From positions 54,513,526 to 54,577,525 of the forward strand of contig OW387138.1 of NCBI GenBank assembly GCA_936440205.1: a stretch of 64,000 nt of DNA. The letters are read 5' to 3'. Source of the DNA: Lepidonotus clava. Its lineage: Eukaryota > Annelida > Polychaeta > Phyllodocida > Polynoidae. Below the pieces are notes generated by a model. The model was not told where the DNA came from. It searched no databases and saw nothing but the letters and a program-made list of their open reading frames with translations. The translations under genes and the position numbers were made by a program. This document shows positions 1 to 11,012 of the stretch, piece after piece. Numbering within the stretch: position 1 is the stretch's first letter; the number at the start of each line of letters is the position of its first letter.

Positions 1-884
1 ATCCACTTCTACGGTGGCGCCCCCTACTATTTTCCGGTCCCCGGGGCCCGCCGCTGGTCACCGCCTCGCCTGCTTTCTTTACCTCGCGGCCCTTCGCCCG
101 TCCTCGCGTTTTTCCTAGGCCTTTTATTGCCCCACCGGACGCCCTCGGTCCTTTCATCCCTCGTCGCCTTTTCTTGCCTTTTTCATCTTGGCCCTCACAG
201 TGCTTCCGCACACTTCCCGGAGAACACAGGGGCTCGGCGTTATCATCTCCTCGCCGCCGCCCCGTTCTCTTTGTCCTCTTTTACTCCTTTTACGACCTAC
301 TTTAAAGCCCGTCCTCGTTTCAGGCCTCGCCTTTTACAGCCGTCCGTTCGTTCCTCCGGTGTTCCCGAGAGTGCCGCATCTACTCTCCTCCGGTCTCCTG
401 GACGCTGTAAAGCGGTATTACCAAGTCGGCATTACTTCAGAAGTCTTCACCAGCTTGCCACCGGGTCTGTCTTCTGTTGTAATCCAACCATCTTTTCCAC
501 GCTGTGGTTCCTCCGAACTGACCGGAAAGCGGCTCCGTGGGACTACTTTAGACATTCGGGCCGTCGTGGCTCCCGAACGCCGTTTTTCGTTCCAACCCCG
601 CATTTCCCACCTATATTACATCCGCAAGAGAACCAATCTTCAGCTAGGTAGCGAATCTCTACAGCCTAACGACCTGCACTCCTACTGTAGTGGTCAACGC
701 ACCGCCCCGACTCAATGGCCCCAGGTTGATCAGTCCTTTTTGGCCAAAGCCTTTCTGTGTAGCGCCGATTTGGTCGTTCCCTTGGTCCTCTTCCACCTGC
801 GGAATCGAGACACGAAAACGACTTCATCACAAAAAGGGGGTACCCCGTTTCCTTACGTGCCCTAGCGCGCCCCACCCCAAGCAT
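1..884. other. GC-rich non-coding segment downstream of Gypsy pol
   Basis: This stretch lies 3' of the pol stop. It has no convincing minus-strand frame. Long plus-strand frames exist (for example 188-865) but are proline/serine/arginine-rich with no recognisable domain, as expected from C-rich sequence. A purine-rich minus-strand run near 840-860 could be a polypurine tract, which would make part of this stretch the start of the 3' LTR, but I see no match to the LTR at 5525-6400. Confidence 0.4.
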
Positions 885-3800
885 TTACTGTGCAGCCTCG
901 TATCCTTGCTGGTCAGCTACCATCCAAGCTGGCGCAGCGTGTCCTCGGTAGGGTTCCAGGCGGTCCACATGGACCACCCCCCCCGGTTTCCCTCGTTTCT
1001 TCCGTACTACCACCCGTCCTCGGTCAAGCACCTTGACGATCAGTGCAGGGCCCATCCATGGAAATCGCAACTTCGTTCCCTTGTCCCTATCCACTACCGT
1101 ATCGTGCACCCAGACCAGTTCTCCGGCGTGGTATTCCCGTCGAGTCACCTTCCCATCATACTCGTGTTTCTGATGGATGGCGGCTCGTTTCAGCCCCGTC
1201 CGGGCCTCCCGATAGGCCGCGACTAGCCCTTCCTCCAGGCTTTCCACATAGTCGCCTACCCGTCGGGGTTCCTCCTCTGGTCCTAGAGGTCTCCCATAAA
1301 TCGCCTGTCGCGGCATCATGGTCTGTCGGCCCAGCATCATCATGTTCGGTGTCACTCCCGTGCTGGCTTGCGGCGTTGCTCTATAACTCATCATCACGAG
1401 CGGGACCATCTCGTCCCATTCCCGACCTGTCGCTCGGCAGCTGGCTTTCAAACAACACCCCAAAGTACGGAAACTTCGTTCTATGTACCCGTCACTCCTG
1501 GGGTGGTACGGCGTCGTTCTTGTTTTGTGAATCCCGAATAGTGCACAGACCTGAGCCACCACCTCGGATTCGAAATTCGTGCCTTGATCCGAGTGTAGTT
1601 CCCGAAACGCGCCGTACCGTGCTACTACTTCTTCAACCAGTTTGTTCGCCACTGTCGTTGCCTTTTGATCCGGGATCGGGAAACACTCCAACCATTTGGT
1701 GAAATAGCATCCCACCATCAGGCAATACTTATTTCCTCGTTTGGTGACTGGGTACGGGCCCGAAACATCCATGGCCAGCCGTTCCATCGGCTCCCCCACT
1801 ATGTACTGATGTAGCGGCTCCCGTCTTCCTCTTCCCTTTTTCAGCAACGCGCAATCACATTCTCGACATTCCTTCCGCACGTCTTCCCGGAGTCCCGGCC
1901 AGTAAAACCCTTGTTCCAACAGGGCCGTCGTCCTGGCGACTCCTAAATGCGCTCCTGCCGCGCCTCCATGGTATTCCCTTACCAGCTTGGCCCGTTCCCC
2001 TCGGGGAACGACCAACTGCTTCCTCCAACCATGTCCTTCTAGTTCCCAGTACTTCCGATGCAGCACGCCATCCCTGAGGCTTAATCGTTCCCATTGCCTC
2101 CATAGGATCTTTGTTTCCCGGGATTCCGGAGATATGGCCTCCCAACCTGGCCGGTCCGCATCTTTTTCCATCCGTGCGACAATCGGCCCTATATCTCGAT
2201 CCCTCCTCTGCGCTGCTCTCACCTCCTGCGGGGACCATCCGGGCTCGTGCCCCCGGGCCCGCGTCACTACTCTCACTTGTTCGGTATTCTCGTGCTCCTC
2301 TCCACATTGTTTGCACGGATACCGGGACAACGCGTCAGCGTTCCCATGCTTCCTGCCCGGTCGGTGTTGGAACGACACATCATGCGAGTCGATAATCTCA
2401 ATCCACCGAGCAGCCTGCCCCATCGGTTCCTTACTCCTCTGCAGCCAACTAACCGCGCTGTTATCCGTCCGGACTATCACGCGTTGGCCATAGATGTAGC
2501 ACCGAAAATGCTTCAAAGCTCGCACCACCGCCAACAGTTCTTTCCGCGTGGTGCAATACTTTCGTTCGTTTGACTCCAGGGTTTTGCTCGTGTAAGCTAT
2601 CACCCGTTCCTCCCCTCTCTGCTCTTGTGATAGCACGGCTCCCGTTCCCACGCCACTGGCGTCTGTGTCAAGCCACCATTGTCCTTCTTCCTCCGGGAAT
2701 CCCAACACCGGGGCCTCCGTTAGCGCCTTCTTCATCGCATCAAATGCCTCTTGTCGTCTCGCGCTCCACACGAATGGTTCCTCCTTCGTTGCCAATTCAT
2801 ACAAGGGGGCAGCCAACTCCGTGAAGCCGTTTATATGCCTTCTGTAGTACGAACATAATCCCACGAAGGCTCGTACCTCGTGGAGATCCCGCGGGACCGG
2901 CCACTCGGTTACTTGCCGACACTTTTCGGGGTCGGGTTCGATCCCGTTGAACGAGACAACGTGCCCCAAGAACGGAATCTTCTTCTGGAACAGCTTACAT
3001 TTTCGCGCCTTTAACTTCAGTCCTGCAGCGTTCAGTCGGTCCAGAACCCGTACCAATCTTTCCAGAGTCACTTTGAACGTTGGTCCAAAGACCAGTATAT
3101 CATCCAAGTATACCAGACACTCCTCCCACACGATTCCTCTGAGGATTCTTTCCATCAGTCTCTCGAAGGTGGCTGGGGCGTTCACTAGCCCGAATGGCAT
3201 CACTTTGAACTCATACAATCCTCCTTGAGTCACGAAGGCCGTCTTTTCTTGGTCCTCCGGTGCCATCTCCACCTGCCAATATCCGCTCGCGAGATCCAGA
3301 CTGCAGAAGAATAGGCTTCCTCCCAAAGTGTTGAGGCTGTCCTCTATCCGCGGGAGCGGATAGGCGTCCACTTTCGTAGCCTGGTTCAGTTTTCGGTAGT
3401 CAATACAGAACCTCGTTCCTCCGTCCTTCTTTTTGACTAGAACGGTCGGGCTACTCCACGCACTCCCGCTCTCTTGGATAATCCCTAAATTTAACATATC
3501 CTCCACCAGTGCTCGTTCTTCCTCTCTCCTGGTGGCCGGATACCGTCTGACCCTCTGCTTGATCGGCATCTGATCTCCCGTTTTAATTCGATGTTGTACT
3601 AAATCTGTCCGTCCTAGCTCATGTTTCGAGGTCGCAAACATTTGTTCCCGGGCCATGATGGCTTTCTCCAGCTCTTCGCCCTCCTTCGTGGTCAGGTCTT
3701 TCTTAGCCTCCCCTATCATTTCAACGAGCGCTCCTGGGGGTTCTTTTGCTTCACTTCCTACTCCTCGTACCTCTTGTACGAAGGTGGCTTCTCCGAGTAC

Positions 3801-4577
3801 CCCGCCGGTTTCCAATTTCGCGCTCTCGGTCCCTCGGTTGGCCACCCAAACTTCATTTTCTTCTCCCAATGTCACCGTTCCTGGGATCACCTCCAGTCCC
3901 ATAGGTAATCCAGCGCCGGTGATGACAGCCAGCTGTCCACCCTGTCTTATGTCCATTCTCGCTACTACTGTTACTCGGGTCACTTGGAGTGGGGGTATTT
4001 CCGTCGTTTTCTCGATTCGCACGACCTGTCCTCCGACGGTAACTGCCCGAATCCCATCCGTTCTCTGTTCTACTCCCGGGATTCGTTCCCCCTCTCCCTC
4101 CCCCTCGGCGGGCAGGAAGATGGCACTCGCGTGGGGCTTAACTGTCAGCCGGTATTTCACCGCGAAGTCGTTTCCCAGGATCCCTTCATCTCTACCGATG
4201 TCTGCCACCATGAACGTCCACTTCAACACGCGTGTTCCCAATTTCACTGGCAAGTTCGTGCATCCGTAGCACCGCAACGGACTACCATCTACCGAGCAGA
4301 GACGTCCTTCATATCCATCCAGTTCTTCTCTTTTTCGTCCCCACTCTCTCCAGAGGCGTTCCGACAGCAGACTGATCATAGATCCGGTATCAACCAAAAA
4401 ACGGACGACACTCTCTCCCACCGTCCCGGCCACATAAAGTCCACATTCTCCCATGCCTACTACTTCTCTCGCCGCGCCCGAAGGGGGCCCCGCGCTTACT
4501 GCGACGGCGACTGTCCGTTTCCCTGACGCTGAGAACACTCTCTTGCGAAATGGCCCTTCTGGTGACAGTGATGACAC
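885..4577 (-). CDS. pol: Gypsy Pol polyprotein (protease, RT, RNase H, integrase)
   Basis: An uninterrupted frame of 1230 residues. In order it contains an aspartic protease with a DTGS active-site motif (about residues 60-65), a reverse transcriptase with the YLDD box, an RNase H domain that opens its active-site region with DTDAS, an HHCC-type zinc-binding region, an integrase core (DVSGPY, SDQGTNFES and a later E) and a C-terminal GPY/F-like module. It copies the element's RNA into DNA and inserts it. The frame overlaps gag by 82 nt in a different phase, so pol is probably made by ribosomal frameshifting, as is usual in this family. The copy looks whole. Confidence 0.95.
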   Translation of the reverse strand: MSSLSPEGPFRKRVFSASGKRTVAVAVSAGPPSGAAREVVGMGECGLYVAGTVGESVVRFLVDTGSMISLLSERLWREWGRKREELDGYEGRLCSVDGSPLRCYGCTNLPVKLGTRVLKWTFMVADIGRDEGILGNDFAVKYRLTVKPHASAIFLPAEGEGEGERIPGVEQRTDGIRAVTVGGQVVRIEKTTEIPPLQVTRVTVVARMDIRQGGQLAVITGAGLPMGLEVIPGTVTLGEENEVWVANRGTESAKLETGGVLGEATFVQEVRGVGSEAKEPPGALVEMIGEAKKDLTTKEGEELEKAIMAREQMFATSKHELGRTDLVQHRIKTGDQMPIKQRVRRYPATRREEERALVEDMLNLGIIQESGSAWSSPTVLVKKKDGGTRFCIDYRKLNQATKVDAYPLPRIEDSLNTLGGSLFFCSLDLASGYWQVEMAPEDQEKTAFVTQGGLYEFKVMPFGLVNAPATFERLMERILRGIVWEECLVYLDDILVFGPTFKVTLERLVRVLDRLNAAGLKLKARKCKLFQKKIPFLGHVVSFNGIEPDPEKCRQVTEWPVPRDLHEVRAFVGLCSYYRRHINGFTELAAPLYELATKEEPFVWSARRQEAFDAMKKALTEAPVLGFPEEEGQWWLDTDASGVGTGAVLSQEQRGEERVIAYTSKTLESNERKYCTTRKELLAVVRALKHFRCYIYGQRVIVRTDNSAVSWLQRSKEPMGQAARWIEIIDSHDVSFQHRPGRKHGNADALSRYPCKQCGEEHENTEQVRVVTRARGHEPGWSPQEVRAAQRRDRDIGPIVARMEKDADRPGWEAISPESRETKILWRQWERLSLRDGVLHRKYWELEGHGWRKQLVVPRGERAKLVREYHGGAAGAHLGVARTTALLEQGFYWPGLREDVRKECRECDCALLKKGRGRREPLHQYIVGEPMERLAMDVSGPYPVTKRGNKYCLMVGCYFTKWLECFPIPDQKATTVANKLVEEVVARYGAFRELHSDQGTNFESEVVAQVCALFGIHKTRTTPYHPRSDGYIERSFRTLGCCLKASCRATGREWDEMVPLVMMSYRATPQASTGVTPNMMMLGRQTMMPRQAIYGRPLGPEEEPRRVGDYVESLEEGLVAAYREARTGLKRAAIHQKHEYDGKVTRREYHAGELVWVHDTVVDRDKGTKLRFPWMGPALIVKVLDRGRVVVRKKRGKPGGVVHVDRLEPYRGHAAPAWMVADQQGYEAAQ

Positions 4578-5470
4578 TCTAAATCTTCTTTTCGCTTCTT
4601 AAACGCCTCCCTCCGGGCCGTTGCTTGTCTTCTAGCTTCCCGTTCCTCTGCCAATTCTTTCATCATCTCCTCCAACTTACCGTTCAAGGCCATGATCTGT
4701 GTATTGGCGTCCTCCTCGGGCTTCACTGCCCGCAGGAGGCGGCGTGAGTATCGTTCCTGTATTTCTACCACCTCTACCGCCTCCTCTAGTGTCTTGCATC
4801 CTTTCTCTGCACACTTCAGCTGAAGGTCTTCCCCAACTGCAGCCTGGAACGCATGTAATGCTGCTTTTTCCTGGCTAGCGTAGTCGTTGGAGAAGTAGGC
4901 TCTCGATGCCAGTCGCCGGGCATTATCAGCCAACTCCTTCGCTGTCTGGTTCTTTACGCGTTTCAAGCCCGCCAACTCTTGCAGAGCATTACACGTGTCC
5001 TTCTCCTGACCGAACCTCCGGCGCAACGCATCCACCCTCGCCGAGTAACGGAGTCGTTCCCTGTCCGGGAGTCCGACAAAGTACATTCGTGCCGTTCCCG
5101 TCAGCGAGAGGAAAAGCATCGCCGCTTTTTCCTCGGCCGTCCAGCGTCCCAATGTTGCGTACTCCTCAAACTGGTTGATCCATCCCTCGAAATCCGGTTT
5201 ACCGTCATACTTCTCTGGTCGTAAACTGAACTTCTTCAAACTCGCTCCTTCCTGGCCGGTCTGTTGTTGTTGAGCCCGCACATTCTGCTCATCCGTCGGG
5301 GTGGACGTTCCCATAAAATTAAACTGCCTACCCATGATGGTCGTGTCCTCCCCTTTGGTCTCGGTTTTCGCACCTCCTTTCTCCTCCCCACCTTCCTTGA
5401 AGGCGACGTCAGAATCCATCTGCTCGAAGACTGCCGCAGTCGCCATGAGTATCCAATACCGATGAAACAC
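4496..5470 (-). CDS. gag: Gypsy Gag capsid/nucleocapsid protein
   Basis: A 324-residue open frame upstream of pol. The middle part (about residues 75-215) matches the style of a retrotransposon gag capsid domain, with the FEGWINQFEEYA region and the FVGLPDRER stretch. A CCHC zinc knuckle (CHHCHQKGHFAREC) lies near the C-terminus, as in nucleocapsid. Gag packages the element RNA into particles in the cytoplasm. It precedes and overlaps pol, the normal Gypsy order. The copy looks whole. Confidence 0.88.
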   Translation of the reverse strand: MFHRYWILMATAAVFEQMDSDVAFKEGGEEKGGAKTETKGEDTTIMGRQFNFMGTSTPTDEQNVRAQQQQTGQEGASLKKFSLRPEKYDGKPDFEGWINQFEEYATLGRWTAEEKAAMLFLSLTGTARMYFVGLPDRERLRYSARVDALRRRFGQEKDTCNALQELAGLKRVKNQTAKELADNARRLASRAYFSNDYASQEKAALHAFQAAVGEDLQLKCAEKGCKTLEEAVEVVEIQERYSRRLLRAVKPEEDANTQIMALNGKLEEMMKELAEEREARRQATARREAFKKRKEDLECHHCHQKGHFARECSQRQGNGQSPSQ

Positions 5471-5524
5471 CCAAGATCCACAAGTCCGTATGTGCCTATT
5501 TCAGCACCACCGCTGCCACCAGTG

Positions 5525-6400
5525 TGACGTTCTCTGGTAAGTCGGGGTTGCCGATTCTTACGACAGAGGAACGTGGGGGTTGTTCGGGTCTCGGGGCGGA
5601 CGGGGAATCCGGGCCAAGAACCGAGATGTGTTTCTAGAGTCGTGCCTCGCGCACGAGGGGGGGCTGAGCGAATCGATCGGCACTCGATGTCGACGGAGGA
5701 CTGCGGGGGAGGGAAATTATGGTAGGGGTACGGGTCGGCCGGGGGGCGGTCCACCCCTGAGTTCCGGTCCGCGGGGGCGACGGGCCGACGGTCGCCTATT
5801 GTTTGGTAGCGTGGGGCCGAGCACGCCGCGCCCTCGTCCCCGCGGACTTCGCTCCCTCGTTCCGCTCCCCATGTCTTCGTACCATACTATGCCTCGGTTT
5901 CCGGTACTACTTCGGGCCTTCGTGCCCTACTCCGTTCCCTCGTTCCTCGTTCTTCGGGCCTTCGGGCCCCTTACCCTACGTTTCGACTACCTATCTCGGA
6001 CTTCGACTGTTTTGTCCTACCTTCGGCTTAATTACTCTATTCGGCTCATCTTTAGTGGTTGTTTCAGGAAAGAGGACACGTCTGGACACCAGGAGAACTG
6101 TTAAAGAACTCTGTTTATTCGGGCCTCACCGCCCCTTTATATACTAGAGAGGTCAGCCCTGATTGGCTGCCTTCGGTCACGTGACCTACAACTGACGTCA
6201 CTTCCGGTTTATATATTCCGTTTCCGGTTTACATTTCACTTCCGGTTTACATATTTCCGGGTTTCGTTCCATTACGTTTTCGTTATTCGTTCTTTACATA
6301 TTCGTTATTCGTTCTTTACATATTCGTTCTTTACATCTATTTCGTTCTTCGTTCTTTACATATTCGTTCTTTACATCTATTTTCATTATTACCTTATTTC
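5525..6400 (-). repeat. 5' LTR of the Gypsy element (approximate borders)
   Basis: The stretch lies directly before the leader and primer-binding-like site. Read on the minus strand it carries a TATA-like box (6135-6143) followed by an AATAAA signal (6114-6119) about 20 nt on, the usual LTR promoter plus polyadenylation arrangement. Upstream (6195-6390) are two tandem motif arrays: CTTCCGGTTTAYAT-like units at 6195-6260 and ATTCGTTCTTTACAT-like units at 6285-6390. These look like U3 enhancer repeats. The outer edge is uncertain because the partner LTR is outside the window. Confidence 0.6.
6135..6143 (-). promoter_or_regulatory. TATA-like box in the LTR
   Basis: TATATAAAG is read on the minus strand, followed downstream by AATAAA at 6114-6119. 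The spacing fits an LTR core promoter with R-region polyadenylation signal. Confidence 0.6.
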
Positions 6401-6843
6401 TATTATTTTAACCTCTATGTATTTTTGGCTGAATAGCCGTTCATCACATATATACAGATTGATGTTAATGAGAACAGTTAATTTTAGACGCATTGACTGC
6501 TGCTTTGCAGAAGTTTACAATGAAGAGCATTTACTGTCAAAGCCATTAATAATTTTAAGGGAAAATGCTTCCTTGGTCCTTCTCAAAAAAAGTATGCTCA
6601 AAATATAGAATTTCTTTGACCAGCAATTGATATATGATCTTTGCACAACGAGTCATTCACAATCTTTTTTATATGATACAAAGATTGCATAATTATTTCA
6701 TCTTAGTTTATAAATGTACAAAGTCATCATACAAAGTGCAAAGTAAACAAAGATTAATTCTGTAAAATGAGCTAAAATGTCAGTTGCAGTGAACAAGAGT
6801 GTTTATATTCCTATGTTGTTGTTATTGATCCAAACATTTATTA

Positions 6844-7114
6844 GGCCAAACAAAAAAAATTGTTGTGTTCAGGTAACCCTACCTACCCTAAAATTTTGGC
6901 CCTACCCTAACTTTTTTTTAGGAAATTTTTAATTATTTTTGTTCCAAATCCAAAGAATTGACCTAAAGTACCATGGAAAACCATAAAACAGCACATGGAT
7001 ACTCAGGGCATGTATTTTAGATGCTAAATATGCTTTTTGAGAATATTTGGAATATCTTTTTATTTCCAACACTGGCCGGGTCTCTTTGGCACACAACAAT
7101 TTTGTTGTTTGGCC
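6844..7114. mobile_element. Short inverted-repeat MITE, Harbinger-like ends
   Basis: Terminal inverted repeats start GGCCAAACAA on both strands and run about 30 bp with a few mismatches (6844-6875 and 7087-7114). The 271-bp body has no coding frame. It is flanked by TTA on both sides (6841-6843 and 7115-7117), a 3-bp target duplication as used by PIF/Harbinger elements. Superfamily assignment is inference from the duplication length and the GGCC ends. Confidence 0.6.
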
Positions 7115-7751
7115 TTATATATCAACTTCGTAACTCCTATTCCTTAATCATTGTACTTCCCCCTGAGCAAAGGTGGAATAACTGATGGCGTTATGCCACA
7201 GTGTGCAATAATAAAAAATTATTGCCTCGCAAGTCACCGTGGGGCAATAATGATGCTTGCCGGCGTGGAGACTATGTAAACAATCCTCAGACCACGCTAA
7301 AACTGTCTAATTTGATGAAAATACAATGCTAAATTGATTTAATTACCAGCAAGTTGTTCATTCCATCGCCATCTTGTTTTTTCTGCATGTGTTGATTCCA
7401 CCTCCTTAGCGGAGAGTCATAGCCTTGCTACTGTTTGCTCGATGCAACAAACATCTTATTTACGAATGTCAACACATTATTCCGGTCAATTCATGTGTTA
7501 TTATCAATATTTTGATGAATCTATGCGTTAAAACGCATGAAAGATGCATAGAATTGCGAATTAAAAGGAAATAAATCAGATCGAGATGACGACTGCAGCG
7601 CCATCTGGCGTTTCCTGCACAAAATACACCAGCAATGGTGCGGCCCACGATCGGAGGTAAATAAAGAGAATCTGTTTTTCATTGGTTCATGGGTTCATGG
7701 GTTATTTTTCATGGGTTATTGATATATAATAAAACAAGAACTAAGCTCAGG

Positions 7752-7866
7752 TGCACTCAGCCGCAATTATTGCCCCTTGTCTCAGCCTATTTTCAGGGTC
7801 CAGGGCTTTGCCCGAGAACCTGAAAATAGGCTGAGACAAGGGGCAATAATCGCGGCTGAGTGCCCC
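7752..7866. repeat. Near-perfect palindrome (foldback), about 46-bp arms
   Basis: The left arm 7752-7797 and right arm 7820-7866 are reverse complements with only a few mismatches; the loop is about 22 bp. The transcript or single strand would form a long hairpin. The sequence GGGGCAATAAT recurs nearby (about 7242-7252), which suggests a dispersed repeat family. Confidence 0.75.
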
Positions 7867-7875
7867 CTCGATTAG

Positions 7876-7945
7876 GCCCCACTTAAGCCCCATACCCACT
7901 AAGCAACTTTAGCGGCGACTGGCAACCAGCAACTAGGAGAATCGG
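7876..7945. repeat. Fragment of a MITE family also present near 45.83-45.91 kb
   Basis: Starts CTTAAGCCCCATACCC and continues with GCAACTTTAGCGGCGACTGG-like sequence. A reverse-complement relative lies at 45830-45905 with the same GCCCCATACCC end and similar AGCAACTTTGCCAGCGAC text. The likeness is judged by eye and is partial. Confidence 0.4.
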
Positions 7946-8576
7946 TCGTTTTTCTTCTTTATCCTATATTGATTGGTGTTTCTCAGATAGTTGACTTATG
8001 ACAAATGCATGTTATAAAGTTACACACCCTTAGCTTGTGTCCTGGGTTTTATTACCATTTTTTCATAAGCTTAATTTGTTCACAGATGCTTAGAATATTT
8101 ATTTCTTTTAGCCTAATTCTGTACATTTATTTTTTCTCCTACATTATTCAGTCTTTGAAAATGGTACTTTAAAGGTCCTAATGTATTTCTGATCTAAATA
8201 AAAATTCATTAAATTTGCTTTCATTTATGATAGCGACTCTCATAATTTGGGGTTTCTCAAAGACAACTTATAACAACCTGAACAGAACTAGCCTTTCTTC
8301 ATGCTTGGTTGCTCCCACCTCAAAATTTCTCTCCTCATTTTCTCCTCATTTACTGTATAGATTTATCTGAAATTTCCACCTGCATTAGTTCTTTTGGTGT
8401 ATTGTACATTCTCTTACAAGTGACATTTAAGCTTTGTTTATAAGAGAGATATTTGTGAAAAAAGACATATTGACATGACCTTGACCTCTTGAGTGTATAC
8501 TTTTTATGTGATACACATTGGCTCCACCTGTGAGTGAAAGAGATGCACGCTCACTTTCCAACTTCTACACCTGTCA

Positions 8577-8646
8577 AGATAGCCTGGTGGTAAGGTGTCT
8601 GCCTTCTCTGCCAGAGGCCCAGGTTTAATCCCTGGTAGGTGCTCCA
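8577..8646 (+). repeat. tRNA-derived SINE head
   Basis: Contains AGCCTGGTGGTAAGG, a Pol III A-box-like block, followed about 35 nt later by AGGTTTAATCCCTGG, a degenerate B box, in tRNA order and spacing. It does not fold as an intact tRNA gene. Sequence beyond 8650 may be the SINE body, but no end is visible. Confidence 0.5.
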
Positions 8647-8649
8647 TCT

Positions 8650-10978
8650 ATGAACATAGATCAACCAATAATGAATTCATTTTGCAGCACATAAATGGAG
8701 ATAACAGCCATAAACAAAGCAGCAGCGGTACCTCTAATAATAATATAAAAGTGCTATATTCTATATCCCACAAATGGCTAAGTTATTTTAAAAAGGTTTC
8801 TAATGTGGTTAAGGGAAGATATGCTAAAAACAAAATTGAATTCACTTTTTGAAACTGCTGACCTTTCACAGATTAGTCTAACAACTTGACCACCAGGCCT
8901 GAGAGACTGCTGTTCTACTCAAACATCTATCTATTGTGTAATTTGGGCTACAAGGACCTTGAATAAAGTACATAGGTATAGTGTTCTCATTATCATTGTG
9001 TAAGGGGCAAAGGGTCCCTCATGAAATATTCGCCCTGCAAAGAAGTCACTGTTGAACCAGTGTTATAAGGACTTATGATCAATCAAGCAGGTTATGACAC
9101 TGCCTCAGAAACCGGGTGTCCTAAGCGTACTGTGATATCTTAAAGATATGTTATGAAACCATGGAACTCCCTCATAGTATATTGGAATGTGCATGCTTGA
9201 TCATGATCCGAGTCAGTGCTGAAATCAGCCAATTCTAAGTGGAATTGGCTGATTTTCACAGTTGCCTGACACCTGTTGGCAGTAAAACCGTCTAGTGTGT
9301 ATGGGGCTTTATTGTTGATTTGGTGCTTACCTGCATTCCCTTTGCAGTGCTGTCGCTGGCAGGCAAGGCTTAACATGTGAACACTGGTTCTAGGATTGTC
9401 TCACCTGCTCACACTGCCAACAGTCATTAATAGACTAATATATTTATTCTGCTTTATTAGTAGTAATTTGGAAGCATGTTTATTTTACTCCTAAAGCAGT
9501 CTGGTGACCATCCACTTTCTTAAATCTATTCAGCTTTACAATAAGCAGTCTAACTATATTCAAGTATGAAATCATATTCAATTCTAACGATATGCATGAG
9601 GTTATTTCTACCCCAGTACAACAGTTCATCAGAACTTCCACGGGAAGATTTTGATCTCATACACTAAGCAGACTTGGCCCTGTTTGAATCAATTTTCTAT
9701 ATGCTGTGTCGATAAGTGTATGACTTACTCCACCATTAACCCTGAGAGAACACAGTATCATAATAACACTCATAGCACTGGACATGTTAGGTATATTTCT
9801 GCCAATATTTTTGCTCCTACCTCAAAGTTTCCCTACACCTTCTGGCATGTAGATAAGTGTTAGTCAGGGTGTGTTAACTATATTGTGTCACAAGAGTCCG
9901 TTTAGCTCATAGTTCTTTTTACACGCCCAACCTTGTCGGCGTGTTAATGTACCTACACTCCATTGAGGCACCAATTTAATGGCTGCGCTTTACCAGAGTT
10001 CTACATACACTGTGCTTAGAAGTTAGAGATGAAAAGACCGTTTTTCCCTCTAATCTAGTAGAAGAACTATACATGATTTGATACCCAATGTGCATATGCC
10101 ATTGACCTCGCATTTGGGTCTAAATAGTCGATGCTTTATAAGCGCGTCGGCAAATTATTCATTGGAAGTGTATCTTTTCACCTCGTAATTTCGGGAATTT
10201 ATCCCTACTCCTTTCGGACAGACAGATAGGACACTAATTTCTGCACTAATCTACTGGAGGTTTACAGACTGTGACAGACAATCCAAATAACTAGAAATTC
10301 ATCTTAATCCCTTACCATTAATTTGGAGGAAAGGGACTCACTTCGTCACATTGTGATCTCTAAATATAGACCCCGTCTCTAGTTTGTGTATGTTGACTTA
10401 CTCCTGGTCATTACTGAGGTTAATAACTTTTGTAATAGCAATTGAATCTTAATTGTTTACTACTATCTAATATGCATATGATCGCTAAATGGTGTCTTTT
10501 TCTCTCATCACATCTCATTACCACCCCTCATGTTTCACGGAATTGTAGTATTGTACTTAATTTCTGATCTGTATTGTACTTGATTTCTGATTTGTTATTT
10601 ATCCAGTTGAAACGCAAATTGTTCAAAACCAAAGAAAAGAATTTTTATAACAATCAAAGGTGCTACCCCTATAATCTCTGACGATTTCTTAAAAAGTATA
10701 TCATTTTCAATGACTAATGATTGGCATGGTGCTCCATGTATACTTCTAAATTTAGTGGAAAGATATATATTTTTAACTGATATTTTATTTTCAATACTCT
10801 GTACAATCGGCCGTAGACTGCCAGGTATACACAAAAGATAATATGTAGTTTAGCATGAAGCTTTGATTTAAGGTAAATTATAACTTAACATGTTCCCGAG
10901 GTTAACGAGTGTTACTATATAAGAATAAAATAAAAGGACATTTGACACAAACTGTAGTTATCATTCTATGTGTAGTCT
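8650..10978. other. Gene-free AT-rich stretch with one dispersed repeat
   Basis: No frame with a recognisable product. Bases 9639-9761 are shared, inverted, with 45168-45290. I see nothing else with support. Confidence 0.6.
9639..9761 (+). repeat. Dispersed repeat, copy A (inverted copy at 45168-45290)
   Basis: About 123 bp, nearly identical by eye to the reverse complement of 45168-45290. Shared text runs from CACGGGAAGATTTTGATCTC to CACAGTATCAT. Neither copy extends into a recognised element. Confidence 0.7.
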
Positions 10979-10984
10979 TTTATT
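10979..10984 (-). promoter_or_regulatory. Polyadenylation signal AATAAA of the 11-12.6 kb gene
   Basis: AATAAA on the minus strand, about 29 nt after the stop codon at 11013-11015. Confidence 0.6.
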
Positions 10985-11012
10985 GCTGAATCGATTCCTA
11001 ATCTTTATCAAG

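Larger units (their letters stand above)
1..6400 (-). mobile_element. Ty3/Gypsy LTR retrotransposon, minus strand, cut by window start
   Basis: Reading right to left, the element shows one LTR (about 5525-6400), a primer-binding-like stretch at about 5502-5524, gag (4496-5470) and pol (885-4577). Pol has the Gypsy order protease, reverse transcriptase, RNase H, integrase. The right edge is approximate because the U3 end is not clearly marked. I find no copy of the right LTR in bases 1-884, so the 3' LTR must lie beyond the window and the age cannot be read from LTR divergence. Both main frames are open over their full length, so the visible part looks whole and fairly young. No envelope frame follows pol. 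Family assignment rests on domain order and motifs and is secure; the clade within Gypsy is not determined. Confidence 0.93.

Noticed and set aside
188-865. 225-residue plus-strand frame beside Gypsy pol
   Set aside because: C-rich sequence keeps the frame open by chance; Pro/Ser/Arg-rich, no domain, antisense to the element.
8577-8646. Functional tRNA gene
   Set aside because: The B box is degenerate and the stems do not pair as a full cloverleaf; a SINE head fits better.
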